Shown: positions 1 to 7,199 of the stretch, piece by piece
How positions within the stretch are numbered: the first letter of the stretch is position 1
Layout: every line of letters begins with the position of its first letter
DNA from: Bacteroidia bacterium
Lineage (GTDB): Bacteria; Bacteroidota; Bacteroidia; Flavobacteriales; Flavobacteriaceae
DNA length: 7,672 nucleotides
NCBI GenBank assembly: GCA_030431085.1
Contig: JAUIJW010000110.1
Span: forward strand, 1-7,672
Reading direction: 5' to 3'
Notes under the pieces: generated by a model
What the model was told of the DNA's origin: nothing
The model's input: the letters and a program-made list of their open reading frames with translations, nothing else
Databases searched by the model: none
Made by a program: the position numbers and the translations under genes

Positions 1-380
1 CACAACATACCTTTACTGTTCGGACTTAAAATGAAAACTTCTTTTTCATCAAACCCAGGCTCAACCAAACAATCAGTCGTTTTATGTGCTTCTGGTGCAT
101 TATTAAGTGCTCCACCATGTAATCTAAGCACCAAAGGGTACCTGTCTTGACTTGATAAATCATCTGGCACAATCAATCTAAAATCCCAAAAAATGCTTTC
201 CACAAGTGATTCTAACGTTAAATCATTAACTCCAGCATCTATTGGTAGGTTTTTAAAATCGTTGCGAACATCATCTGCGGTTCTTCTGGGCGTTTGTAGG
301 TTATCTGAATCATCTCCAGAACAACCCACCATAAATACAAGAGAAAATATCAATAAAAAAAGAAAATTCAGCCTAGTCAT
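1..380 (-). CDS. Lipoprotein alpha/beta hydrolase (esterase/peptidase-like), C-terminus cut by window edge
   Basis: Only the first 126 codons are present; the gene runs off the left edge. Residues 1-20 form a lipoprotein signal peptide: a short basic start (MTR), a hydrophobic stretch, and a lipobox ending VGC with Cys20. The residues after the cysteine are SGDDSD, an acidic run resembling the lipoprotein export signal that sends Bacteroidota lipoproteins to the cell surface, so surface exposure is inferred. The mature part has a strand pattern leading to YPLVLRLHGG (residues 81-90), the usual beta-strand plus oxyanion-hole HGG of alpha/beta hydrolases related to dienelactone hydrolases, PHB-depolymerase-type esterases and S9-like peptidases. 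The catalytic Ser, Asp and His lie outside the window, so substrate and exact family are unknown. It lies downstream of the sugar dehydrogenase on the same strand and may be the last visible gene of that operon. The start is the ATG that leaves a normal 20-residue signal. Confidence 0.8.
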   Translation of the reverse strand, partial: MTRLNFLFLLIFSLVFMVGCSGDDSDNLQTPRRTADDVRNDFKNLPIDAGVNDLTLESLVESIFWDFRLIVPDDLSSQDRYPLVLRLHGGALNNAPEAHKTTDCLVEPGFDEKEVFILSPNSKGML

Positions 381-425
381 CGCACCATTGTTTTAGCTAT
401 AAAGTTAACCTATACTTCTCAATAT

Positions 426-433
426 CAAAAATA
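426..433 (-). promoter_or_regulatory. Possible -7 promoter element for the lipoprotein hydrolase
   Basis: On the minus strand this reads TATTTTTG, matching the Bacteroidota -7 consensus TAnnTTTG, 45 bases before the hydrolase start. I find no TTG or TTTG at the right distance for a -33 box, so it is weak; in AT-rich DNA such matches occur by chance. If real, it would let the hydrolase be transcribed independently of the upstream genes. Confidence 0.25.
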
Positions 434-463
434 TATACTGTTAAATTAATTAAGGTTAGCAGA

Positions 464-1594
464 TTACAAGGGCTTTATTTTAAAAACCCCCTTATGTTCA
501 ACAGTAAAATAAATACAACCATCTGGCCCTTGTTTTACACATCTCACTCTACCGATATCCTTAAATGCTTGTTCTCTTTTAACCACTCGATTTTTTTCGA
601 TGGTTAATACTTCTAGATATCTAAATTTTAATGACCCTACTAAATACTTACCTTCAAAATCTGGATATTTATTGCTTGAAACATACTCAAAACTTGATGG
701 TGCGATAGACGGTATCCAATAATGTATAGGCTGCTGCATTCCTTTTTTTCTTGTTTTTAAGGTTAGTGGCACCCCTTTGTATGTGACACCATAGGAAATA
801 ATAGGCCAACCGTAATTAGCTCCTTTTTCAATAATATTAATTTCATCACCTCCTTTAGGGCCATGTTCTGTACTCCAAACTTGTTTAAACTTAGGATGAA
901 AAAATAGACCCTGCGGATTGCGATGACCGTAAGAAAAAATGGCTTGTTTAGATCCACTTTGATGGATAAAAGGATTATCTACAGGTATCTGACCATCTGT
1001 CTGTAATCTATAAATTTTACCTCCGTCTAGAGTAACATCCTGTGGGTTTTTATAACGGTCTCCGCGGTCTCCAATACTAAAGTATACATAACCTTTATCA
1101 TCAAAACATATTCTTGATCCGAAATGAGCTCCGTGGGTAGAATTTTCTTCCCCTCGATATAATTGTTGCACGTTGATTAAACTATCATTCCTGATTTTTG
1201 CTCTTACTAAAGCCGTATTACCACCTTGATTGCCTTCTGCCCTATCAGCATAGGTTAGATAAATCCAACCATTGTTAACATAGTTTGGATGTACAGCCAC
1301 ATCCAGCAAACCTCCTTGTCGATTTCTATAAATACTAAAGGCTGTTTTTATTTCTGTTTTTTCTTTATTAACCACCTTATATAACTTACCGTTGATGTCT
1401 GTCACAAGCATTATTGAATCCGCAATCCAATCGATACCCCAAGGTACAGTTACCCCTTCTGCCACCAATTCTAAATCATAGGTTTTATCCATTTGATTAA
1501 TTGGAATGAGGTTTTCTTTGCGCTTCATAAAATCACAAGACACTATAACCAAAAACATCATCAGTAATAGAAAAAGACGTTTTATTTTATTCAA
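464..1594 (-). CDS. PQQ-dependent aldose sugar dehydrogenase (YliI/Asd-like), lipoprotein
   Basis: This is a six-bladed beta-propeller quinoprotein of the soluble glucose/sorbosone dehydrogenase family, expected to oxidise aldose sugars to lactones outside the cytoplasm using PQQ. Numbered from the TTG start (376 aa), it has a lipoprotein signal ending IVSC (Cys20), then family landmarks in order: HFGSR (157-161, with the likely catalytic His157), GDRGD (175-179), GHRNPQG (223-229), EHGPKGGDE (243-251) and NYGWP (260-264), all typical of E. coli YliI-type enzymes. The residues after Cys20 (DFMKRK) are not an acidic export signal, so it is probably periplasm-facing. A GTG at 1622-1624 would add ten residues and overlap the peptidase gene by 20 bases; I prefer TTG at 1592-1594 because it gives a standard-length signal and no overlap. 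No PQQ synthesis genes are in the window, so cofactor supply and substrate are unknown. Confidence 0.87.
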   Translation of the reverse strand: MNKIKRLFLLLMMFLVIVSCDFMKRKENLIPINQMDKTYDLELVAEGVTVPWGIDWIADSIMLVTDINGKLYKVVNKEKTEIKTAFSIYRNRQGGLLDVAVHPNYVNNGWIYLTYADRAEGNQGGNTALVRAKIRNDSLINVQQLYRGEENSTHGAHFGSRICFDDKGYVYFSIGDRGDRYKNPQDVTLDGGKIYRLQTDGQIPVDNPFIHQSGSKQAIFSYGHRNPQGLFFHPKFKQVWSTEHGPKGGDEINIIEKGANYGWPIISYGVTYKGVPLTLKTRKKGMQQPIHYWIPSIAPSSFEYVSSNKYPDFEGKYLVGSLKFRYLEVLTIEKNRVVKREQAFKDIGRVRCVKQGPDGCIYFTVEHKGVFKIKPL

Positions 1595-1604
1595 AACAAT
1601 AATT

Positions 1605-3092
1605 TTAATATTTAGCCGGTACACTCTGATTCGATGAATTTAAAATAAACTGTCTCAAATCATCATTTGCAGTTTTTAAATCTTCTTTTCTAAGATACAT
1701 CATATGACCGCTACGGTAAGCTTTAAAGGTAAATCGATTCTTTAGCCTACCACTGGGGTCCATTTGCCACATCGAGTACTTAGAATTAAAATACGTAGTC
1801 GCCCCATCGTAATACCCTGTTTGGTACAGTACTTTTAAATATGGGTTTTGAGCCATCGCTTTTCTAAGATTCTCTCTTGTATAATCATTTCTACGATCCC
1901 ATGGATGCACATCTCCAAACATGTTATATTTTAAATCTGTTTTAAAATTAAGGTAATTTTTAAAATAATAATTAATTGCAGGTGTAAAGGCGTGTAGCCA
2001 AGAGGTAAGTTCTGGGTTAAAGTCTGGTGAATCTCCTGCTTGCTCTTTATCTAGGCCCAAATATCTTGAATCTAATCTACCAATGGTATAACCTTTTTTA
2101 TCTCGCAATAATGCCTTCCAAAAGAAACTGGTTGGCACTTGTAAATTATAGTCTAAAATTTGAGCTTTGGTTAATCCAGAATACTTAGCCATCGTTGTCG
2201 CTATTTGCTCTTTTTCATCTTTTTCTAAAAAACCTCCTTTAGCCATGGCCGGTAATAGTTGTTGAATTGCAAATTCCTCTGCTTGTGGTAAAACCTCTAG
2301 CAAATCTTTTTGTTGTAATTCTTGAGGTAGTCTATTATGATACCAGGCGGCAGCAGTAAAATATGGTAAATTAAGAGCATGACTAAGTGCATTGTCTGCA
2401 GCATAAGATTTATAATCTGCTGGAGATACTAAAATAACACCGTTAAGATACATCCATTGCTTTTGCTGCAACTCAAGAGCCAAACCAGCAACTCTAGTGC
2501 CTCCATAACTTTCACCAATAATATACTTTGGTGAAAGCCATCTATTATGTCTGGTAATAAAATGATTGAGCCAATCTGCCAAATAGGTTATATCTGCGTT
2601 AATACCAAAAAACTGCTCTCTTTTAACGTCTTTACCAGATTCTGGAATAGTTCTAGAATATCCCGTATTAACTGGGTTAACGTATAAAATATCTGCAACA
2701 TCTAAAATTGAATTAGGATTGTTTTTTATACCATAGGGTTGAATGGGGTAACCCTCATCGTCAATATTTAAAATTTTTGGGCCTGTATAGGCAATATGCA
2801 TCCATACAGAAGCAGATCCTGGGCCACCGTTAAAAGAAATTAATAACGGTCTCTTGGCTAAATTATCTATCCCAGACTGTTTATAATAGGTGTAGTTAAG
2901 GGTGGCGATTGGCTTTCCGTTATCATCCCATACGGGCTGCATACCTGTTAAAGCTTTATAATTTAATTTCGCACCATTAATCGTAGCCTGAAAACTCGTG
3001 GTGATTACTGTATCTACAGGAAAATTTCTTTGTTGTGCCAACACATTACTCAAAGCAAAGCACAGAGTAATAAACAATATATTTCTTTTCAT
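1605..3092 (-). CDS. Secreted S10 family serine carboxypeptidase-like peptidase
   Basis: A 495-residue protein with a Sec signal peptide (residues 1-19, probable cleavage after NVLA), so it acts in the periplasm or outside the cell. The full S10 signature is present: the oxyanion segment NGGPGS (88-93), nucleophile Ser195 in GESYGG (193-198), catalytic Asp429 in TGYYDG and His463 in SGHMMY. All catalytic residues are intact and the length is normal for bacterial S10 proteins, so it should be an active alpha/beta-hydrolase-fold peptidase removing C-terminal residues from peptides. Its natural substrate cannot be read from sequence. I see no extra C-terminal sorting domain of the type IX secretion kind; the chain ends about 30 residues after the catalytic His region. 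It begins 31 bases after the FUSC-like gene ends, and the sugar dehydrogenase follows within about 10 bases, which supports an operon. Confidence 0.92.
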   Translation of the reverse strand: MKRNILFITLCFALSNVLAQQRNFPVDTVITTSFQATINGAKLNYKALTGMQPVWDDNGKPIATLNYTYYKQSGIDNLAKRPLLISFNGGPGSASVWMHIAYTGPKILNIDDEGYPIQPYGIKNNPNSILDVADILYVNPVNTGYSRTIPESGKDVKREQFFGINADITYLADWLNHFITRHNRWLSPKYIIGESYGGTRVAGLALELQQKQWMYLNGVILVSPADYKSYAADNALSHALNLPYFTAAAWYHNRLPQELQQKDLLEVLPQAEEFAIQQLLPAMAKGGFLEKDEKEQIATTMAKYSGLTKAQILDYNLQVPTSFFWKALLRDKKGYTIGRLDSRYLGLDKEQAGDSPDFNPELTSWLHAFTPAINYYFKNYLNFKTDLKYNMFGDVHPWDRRNDYTRENLRKAMAQNPYLKVLYQTGYYDGATTYFNSKYSMWQMDPSGRLKNRFTFKAYRSGHMMYLRKEDLKTANDDLRQFILNSSNQSVPAKY

Positions 3093-3123
3093 AAATCTTT
3101 TAGTGATAAAAATAAGTGATTAA

Positions 3124-5364
3124 TTAAAATGCTGCCAAATATTTGTGGCAAGATTTTTTTAAATCTTCTGATAAATTTGTTAACCAGACTAACTGATTAT
3201 ATAATAAATGTACTTCTTGTAATTGTATCATGTTTTCATCTTGCATTTCTAATTTAACTATTTTCTGGGTAGTGTCTATTTGATGAATCATATCTTGAAA
3301 AGTTGTATACAACTTCTCTTCTGCCTTTTGAGCCTTAGTATTGGCTGAATCTCTAATATCATTATCTAAAATATGAATGGCATCATCTAGAATATTCTCA
3401 ATGTAATTTACCATCGTATCAAAATGATCACTGACTTCGCCTATATCATGATTTTGAATAAAACTACTTAATGAAGCTAACGCTGATAAAATTGTATTAT
3501 TTAAAGTTACCATTTCATAAATGAGTTCATATTCTTTCTGTTTTGATTTTGGATCTTGTGTAAGTCTTTGAAATGCAGAGTTTAGATTGGCTATTGCTAA
3601 AAAAGCTTCTTTTCTAGGTATTTTATACGCTGTAGCTTCTAACGTTTTATCATGATATAATTCTTTAACAGCCTCTAAATACTCACTATTCTTTTTCATA
3701 GCTTCTTTTAAAAATTCTTTTAGGTTTAGAGATTCCCAAGAAGGCCATAATACATAGCTAGCGGCAATAGCAATACTGGCGCCAATAAACGTATCTAAGA
3801 CTCTATATTTAATAATATCGAATGTATTTGGCTCTAATAGAGCATACACAAAGATTACGTTTAAGGTAATGAAGGCTGCTGCTATTTTATAACTCTGTTG
3901 CACAAGAGCAAAAGCAAAAACTAAAGAAATAACCGCTAAACTAGCATATAACACAACACTTTGAGTTAAATAAATAATGGAGCTAGCGATTATTGCACCT
4001 ACTACCGTACCAATTACCCGATTAAATGTTCTTTCTTTTGTTAATCCATAATTTGGGCGCATAATGACTATGAGGGTTAAGACAATCCAATAAGGATTTT
4101 TTATCCCAATTAAGGTTCCCAAAACATAGGCACATAAAATAGAGGTGGTAATTCTTAACGCATGTCTAAAAACCGGTGACTTTAAACTGAAATTTTCTAA
4201 AATAATATTAAATCTATACTCCTGATGTGTTATAAATTGATCGGCATCTTTACGTTTTAATGCTAATTTTGAAGCATTCTTTACGTTAGCCAACACCCGT
4301 CTAATGGCTCTAACTTCGTACACCTGCTTTTCTTGATAATCGAACAAATTCTTTAATAAAATAGCATCTTGCTGATCTTCTGTGGTTTTAGACACTTTTA
4401 AGACTCTATCTACCACATCATAAGATTGATTTAAGGCATTGAGTAATGTATACTTATGAGGTAACTTTGTTTTGTTAATCATGATATCTGCAAGTTCATA
4501 GAGATGATCTGCAATGGTATTATTCATGTTTTGAAAAGAAGCTAAACATTCGGGTTGTTTTTTAAACAGCTCATCTAATTGATCGTAATTCCAGGTGTGT
4601 GCCAGAGCTAATTCTAAAATATCTATTAGAGATATAAAAATTAACAAGCGCTTCTCATCGTAATGCGAACGCCCAGACCGTCGTCTTGCACTTAATAGTG
4701 ATTCTCTTAGAGTTTCGTGTTTTTCATTAATTTCTGATTGAATCTTCAGTCCTTCAATTTGTAACTCTTGACGAGCACTATTACTGTTCAGTAACTTGGC
4801 TCTAATTTGAAAAAAATGAGCTGTTAACTTTAAAGTATCTTTTAATAGCTCATCCTCATCTTTTTTAGGCATTAACCAATGAAAAAATAAAGACACAGAC
4901 AGATACCACAATCCTCCAACAGCAATTAAAGCTACATGAAACAGTGCTTGTTCAATATTATAATCCTTATTGATTAAACCCAATACGATAGCCAATAATC
5001 CAGAAAATGAAATTAAAGCTCCTCTAAACCCAAACACAGCAATAAGTGATATTAAAAAGGCTAAAAGACAAATGGCTATCAGAAGAATAAAAAAATACGG
5101 TTTAACCAATATGATTAAAAAGGTAATTACAGAGGTTAGCAAAATGCTTACGAGTATGCTATTTACTTTTCTTTTTAAACTCCCCGGAATATCACTAGGT
5201 GCATTTAATAATGCACCTATGCCCACAGAAAAAGAGAGTTCTGGACGGCCAATAGTAATGAGGATTGAAACAGGCACCACAATAGAAATAGCCAAAATCA
5301 CTCCTTTTTGGAGGTTGCTACTTTTAAAAAATAAAATTGTGCTTTTATAGAATTCTTGAATCAT
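3124..5364 (-). CDS. FUSC/YccS-like integral membrane protein, putative transporter
   Basis: A 746-residue inner-membrane protein with the duplicated layout of the FUSC family (YccS, YhfK and aromatic-acid efflux AaeB are relatives). Residues about 20-165 hold a first hydrophobic block of some five to six helices, including the conserved-looking GALLNAPSDIPG (50-61). Residues about 170-400 are soluble and helical, rich in Lys, Glu and Gln. A second membrane block spans about 402-541 and contains the family hallmarks RPNYGLTKERTFNRVIGT (436-453) and RVLDTFIGA (521-529). Residues about 545-746 form a helical cytoplasmic tail. Export of small organic compounds is the usual suggestion for the family, but no substrate can be assigned. 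The reading frame extends to an ATG at 5422-5424, but that codon lies inside the hairpin terminator of the upstream gene, so I place the start at the ATG 5362-5364, giving the usual short N-terminus. It is first in the minus-strand group. Confidence 0.88.
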   Translation of the reverse strand: MIQEFYKSTILFFKSSNLQKGVILAISIVVPVSILITIGRPELSFSVGIGALLNAPSDIPGSLKRKVNSILVSILLTSVITFLIILVKPYFFILLIAICLLAFLISLIAVFGFRGALISFSGLLAIVLGLINKDYNIEQALFHVALIAVGGLWYLSVSLFFHWLMPKKDEDELLKDTLKLTAHFFQIRAKLLNSNSARQELQIEGLKIQSEINEKHETLRESLLSARRRSGRSHYDEKRLLIFISLIDILELALAHTWNYDQLDELFKKQPECLASFQNMNNTIADHLYELADIMINKTKLPHKYTLLNALNQSYDVVDRVLKVSKTTEDQQDAILLKNLFDYQEKQVYEVRAIRRVLANVKNASKLALKRKDADQFITHQEYRFNIILENFSLKSPVFRHALRITTSILCAYVLGTLIGIKNPYWIVLTLIVIMRPNYGLTKERTFNRVIGTVVGAIIASSIIYLTQSVVLYASLAVISLVFAFALVQQSYKIAAAFITLNVIFVYALLEPNTFDIIKYRVLDTFIGASIAIAASYVLWPSWESLNLKEFLKEAMKKNSEYLEAVKELYHDKTLEATAYKIPRKEAFLAIANLNSAFQRLTQDPKSKQKEYELIYEMVTLNNTILSALASLSSFIQNHDIGEVSDHFDTMVNYIENILDDAIHILDNDIRDSANTKAQKAEEKLYTTFQDMIHQIDTTQKIVKLEMQDENMIQLQEVHLLYNQLVWLTNLSEDLKKSCHKYLAAF
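5196..5219. repeat. Perfect inverted repeat inside the FUSC-like gene
   Basis: TAGGTGCATT and AATGCACCTA form a perfect 10-bp stem around a 4-base loop (TAAT). It covers codons for the ALLNAP segment near the start of the gene. No T-run follows on either strand, so it is not an ordinary terminator. It may be a chance product of coding for repeated Ala/Asn/Pro codons, or an mRNA hairpin. Confidence 0.5.
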
Positions 5365-5383
5365 AGTTTGGTTAATCGTATGA

Positions 5384-5414
5384 TTAAAATAAAAGGTTCT
5401 ACTATCGAAAACAA
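5384..5414 (-). promoter_or_regulatory. Possible promoter of the FUSC-peptidase-dehydrogenase operon
   Basis: On the minus strand a TTG (5412-5414) is followed after 20 bases by TATTTTAA (5384-5391), a partial match to the Bacteroidota pattern TTG-N(17-23)-TAnnTTTG. Transcription would begin about 15 bases before the ATG at 5364. The TTG overlaps the T-run of the upstream terminator. The -7 box lacks the final TG, so this is a tentative call, helped mainly by its position. Confidence 0.3.
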
Positions 5415-5446
5415 AAAACCTCATAATGTTAATATTATGAGGTTTT
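5413..5446 (-). terminator. Intrinsic terminator of the transaldolase gene
   Basis: AAAACCTCATAAT (5415-5427) and ATTATGAGGTTTT (5434-5446) form a perfect 13-bp stem with a 6-base loop. Read on the minus strand the stem ends in six T residues (5413-5418), starting 22 bases after the transaldolase stop codon. On the plus strand the stem is followed by GCATTGTTTTT, a weaker T-run, but no plus-strand gene ends here. It separates the transaldolase transcript from the downstream membrane-protein operon. Confidence 0.85.
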
Positions 5447-5468
5447 GCATTGTTTTTACATGGAATTT

Positions 5469-6122
5469 TTAGTTGCCTTTTTTATAGTCTTCTAAAAACT
5501 TTGCTAAACCTATATCGGTTAATGGATGTTTTAACAACCCTTGAATAGCACTAATTGGTCCCGTCATAACATCAGCACCAATCTTAGCACAATCAATAAT
5601 ATGCATGGTATGACGAACTGAAGCCGCTAAAATTTCTGTAGTATAACCATAATTATCATAAATCATTCTTATTTCAGAAATCAACTGTAATCCATCAGTT
5701 GATATATCATCTAACCTACCAATAAAAGGTGAGACATAAGTGGCCCCAGCTTTGGCTGCCAATAGTGCCTGACCAGCAGAAAACACCAATGTTACATTGG
5801 TTTTAATGCCTTTATCAGAAAAATATTTACAGGCTTTAACACCATCTGCTATCATTGGTAATTTTACAACAATTTGTGGATTTAAAGCTGCTAAGGCTTC
5901 TCCTTCTTTCACCATTCCTTCAAAATCTGTTGCTATTACTTCTGCACTCACATCGCCTTCAACAATATCACAAATAGCCTTGTAATGATTAATGATATTG
6001 TCTTCTCCAGTAATACCTTCTTTGGCCATCAACGATGGGTTGGTAGTTACACCATCTAAAATCCCAAGCGCCTGAGCTTCTTTAATTTGATCTAAATTTG
6101 CTGTGTCAATAAAAAATTTCAT
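5469..6122 (-). CDS. fsa: Transaldolase / fructose-6-phosphate aldolase-like protein (small TalC type)
   Basis: A 217-residue class I aldolase of the small transaldolase family, a cytoplasmic TIM barrel of the non-oxidative pentose phosphate pathway. It starts MKFFIDTANL, with Asp6 and the TTNPSL motif (26-31). The Schiff-base lysine is Lys87 in VVKLP. SPFIGRLDD (131-139) carries Phe133 where E. coli FsaA has Tyr131; the equivalent residue in E. coli TalB is Phe178, and Phe there is associated with transaldolase rather than fructose-6-phosphate aldolase activity. Such proteins are often labelled fsa, but transaldolase is the better functional guess. The frame opens eight codons earlier at 6146, but that codon overlaps the promoter -7 box and would add residues the family lacks; ATG 6120-6122 gives the standard length. 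It has its own promoter and terminator, so it is probably monocistronic. Confidence 0.93.
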   Translation of the reverse strand: MKFFIDTANLDQIKEAQALGILDGVTTNPSLMAKEGITGEDNIINHYKAICDIVEGDVSAEVIATDFEGMVKEGEALAALNPQIVVKLPMIADGVKACKYFSDKGIKTNVTLVFSAGQALLAAKAGATYVSPFIGRLDDISTDGLQLISEIRMIYDNYGYTTEILAASVRHTMHIIDCAKIGADVMTGPISAIQGLLKHPLTDIGLAKFLEDYKKGN

Positions 6123-6143
6123 GAAAATTGTTTTAATTTTCGA

Positions 6144-6174
6144 CAAAGATAGTTTTTATCAATCATTTATAAAA
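6144..6174 (-). promoter_or_regulatory. Promoter of the transaldolase gene
   Basis: The minus strand carries TATCTTTG (6144-6151), an exact match to the -7 consensus TAnnTTTG. Nineteen bases upstream is TTTT (6171-6174), one base off the -33 TTTG. Transcription would start around 6137-6140, leaving a leader of about 15-20 bases before the ATG at 6122. Spacing and position are both right. Confidence 0.6.
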
Positions 6175-6265
6175 CCACTGCTCCTTATTGTTGATAAGAT
6201 TTCATTTCCCTACTCAAAAACCTTCTCTAAATTTACTTTATTTTCCAACTTAATCACTGGTCAAC

Positions 6266-7066
6266 TTACATTCCATAGTGATTCATCAACATTTTTTCAT
6301 ACCAATGGTCTGGTAAAACTCTTTTTAAGATAATTGAAAATTTTTGTAAAAAACTACCCACTTTATAATGAGCCTTAGGTTTGTTTTTTTGAATGATTTG
6401 ACCAATTTTTTTTGCCATTTCTATAGGATCTCCACCTTGATCAACATGAGCATTCATCGTATTTAAATTATCTTGATATATCTTTTGGTACGGAGAATCT
6501 TCAAATACTGGAGTATGATATCTCCCAGTGGCAATATTAGTGGCAAAATCACCAGGAGCTACGTTAACCACCTCAATACCAAATTGTTTTACTTCCATAC
6601 GAAGTGACTCGCCTACCAATTCTAAGGCTCCTTTGGTTGCAGAGTATATTCCCCGAAAGGGTAAGCCCATATATCCTGCAATGGAAGTGATATTAATAAT
6701 CAAGCCAGAATTTTGCGCTCTCATAAGTGGTAAAACTGCTTTTGCCACTTCAATGGCACCAAAAAAATTGGTTTCAAAAACTCGTCGCATCTCTGCCGTA
6801 GGTGTATCTTCAATTGGGCCAGTAATACCCATACCAGCGTTATTGATAAGTACGTCTATGCAGCCTTCCTTTTCTTTAACATAATTAATGGCCACAGATA
6901 TACTCGAAGGTTTTGTTACATCTAAAGCAATCAATTCATAAGATAAAGAATTAGTTTGTGGATTTCTACTGGTGCCATAAACTTTAAAATTGTTATCGGT
7001 TAAGTACTCGGCCGTAACCTTGCCAATTCCAGAAGATGCCCCAGTGATTAATACTACTTTTGACAT
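6266..7066 (-). CDS. Classical short-chain dehydrogenase/reductase (SDR)
   Basis: A 266-residue NAD(P)-dependent oxidoreductase of the classical SDR family, cytoplasmic. The Rossmann nucleotide site TGASSGIG is at 8-15, Asp49 (in LDV) contacts the adenine, NNAG is at 75-78, and the catalytic set is Asn100, Ser128, Tyr141 and Lys145 (YSATK, 141-145). TSR at 32-34 places an Arg after the second strand, which suggests NADP(H) preference. The C-terminal region after about 180 (basic, with several aromatics, ending in MNHYGM) resembles SDRs often annotated as oxidoreductases acting on retinol- or steroid-like substrates, but the substrate cannot be assigned. The ATG at 7066 gives the Rossmann motif at the normal distance. 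The neighbours do not suggest a pathway: the transaldolase is 143 bases downstream with its own promoter, and the SRP RNA gene lies upstream. Confidence 0.93.
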   Translation of the reverse strand: MSKVVLITGASSGIGKVTAEYLTDNNFKVYGTSRNPQTNSLSYELIALDVTKPSSISVAINYVKEKEGCIDVLINNAGMGITGPIEDTPTAEMRRVFETNFFGAIEVAKAVLPLMRAQNSGLIINITSIAGYMGLPFRGIYSATKGALELVGESLRMEVKQFGIEVVNVAPGDFATNIATGRYHTPVFEDSPYQKIYQDNLNTMNAHVDQGGDPIEMAKKIGQIIQKNKPKAHYKVGSFLQKFSIILKRVLPDHWYEKMLMNHYGM

Positions 7067-7109
7067 AAATACAAATTACTAAAAAATTAATTGAATTAAC
7101 TAAGCTTCG

Positions 7110-7140
7110 AACTCATTGAGTTACCATACAAATATGGTAA
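7110..7140. repeat. Two adjacent palindromes upstream of the SDR gene
   Basis: AACTCATTGAGTT (7110-7122) is a perfect 13-base palindrome around a central T. It overlaps by two bases TTACCATA-CAAA-TATGGTAA (7121-7140), a perfect 8-bp inverted repeat with a 4-base spacer. On the minus strand the second contains CATATTTG, one base off the -7 consensus, 62 bases before the SDR start. A dimeric repressor could bind here; no regulator gene is in the window. I see no matching -33 box. Confidence 0.5.
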
Positions 7141-7186
7141 AAGTAAATGACGAAATCTAAATACAGAAAAGATAAATTTAAAGCAC

Positions 7187-7199
7187 AAAAAAAGGCAAG
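7187..7199 (-). terminator. Terminator of the SRP RNA
   Basis: The closing stem of the SRP RNA (CUUGCC, 7199-7194) is followed at once by seven T residues on the minus strand (7193-7187), so the RNA's own stem serves as the terminator hairpin. Confidence 0.65.

Noticed and set aside
193..396. Plus-strand open frame of 67 codons
   Set aside because: It lies opposite the lipoprotein hydrolase, whose signal peptide and HGG motif are clear. The plus-strand product has no recognisable feature.
5196..5219. Internal hairpin as a transcription terminator
   Set aside because: No T-run follows on either strand and it lies within an intact coding sequence.
4970..5350. Plus-strand open frame of 126 codons opposite the FUSC-like gene
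   Set aside because: It is the antisense of a membrane-protein coding region with strong family motifs, and has no promoter of its own.
6103..6333. Plus-strand open frame spanning the SDR-transaldolase gap
   Set aside because: It overlaps the ends of two solid genes and the transaldolase promoter; composition is that of AT-rich non-coding DNA.
6528..6884. Plus-strand open frame of 118 codons opposite the SDR gene
   Set aside because: It is antisense to an intact SDR with all catalytic residues; the translation resembles no family I know.
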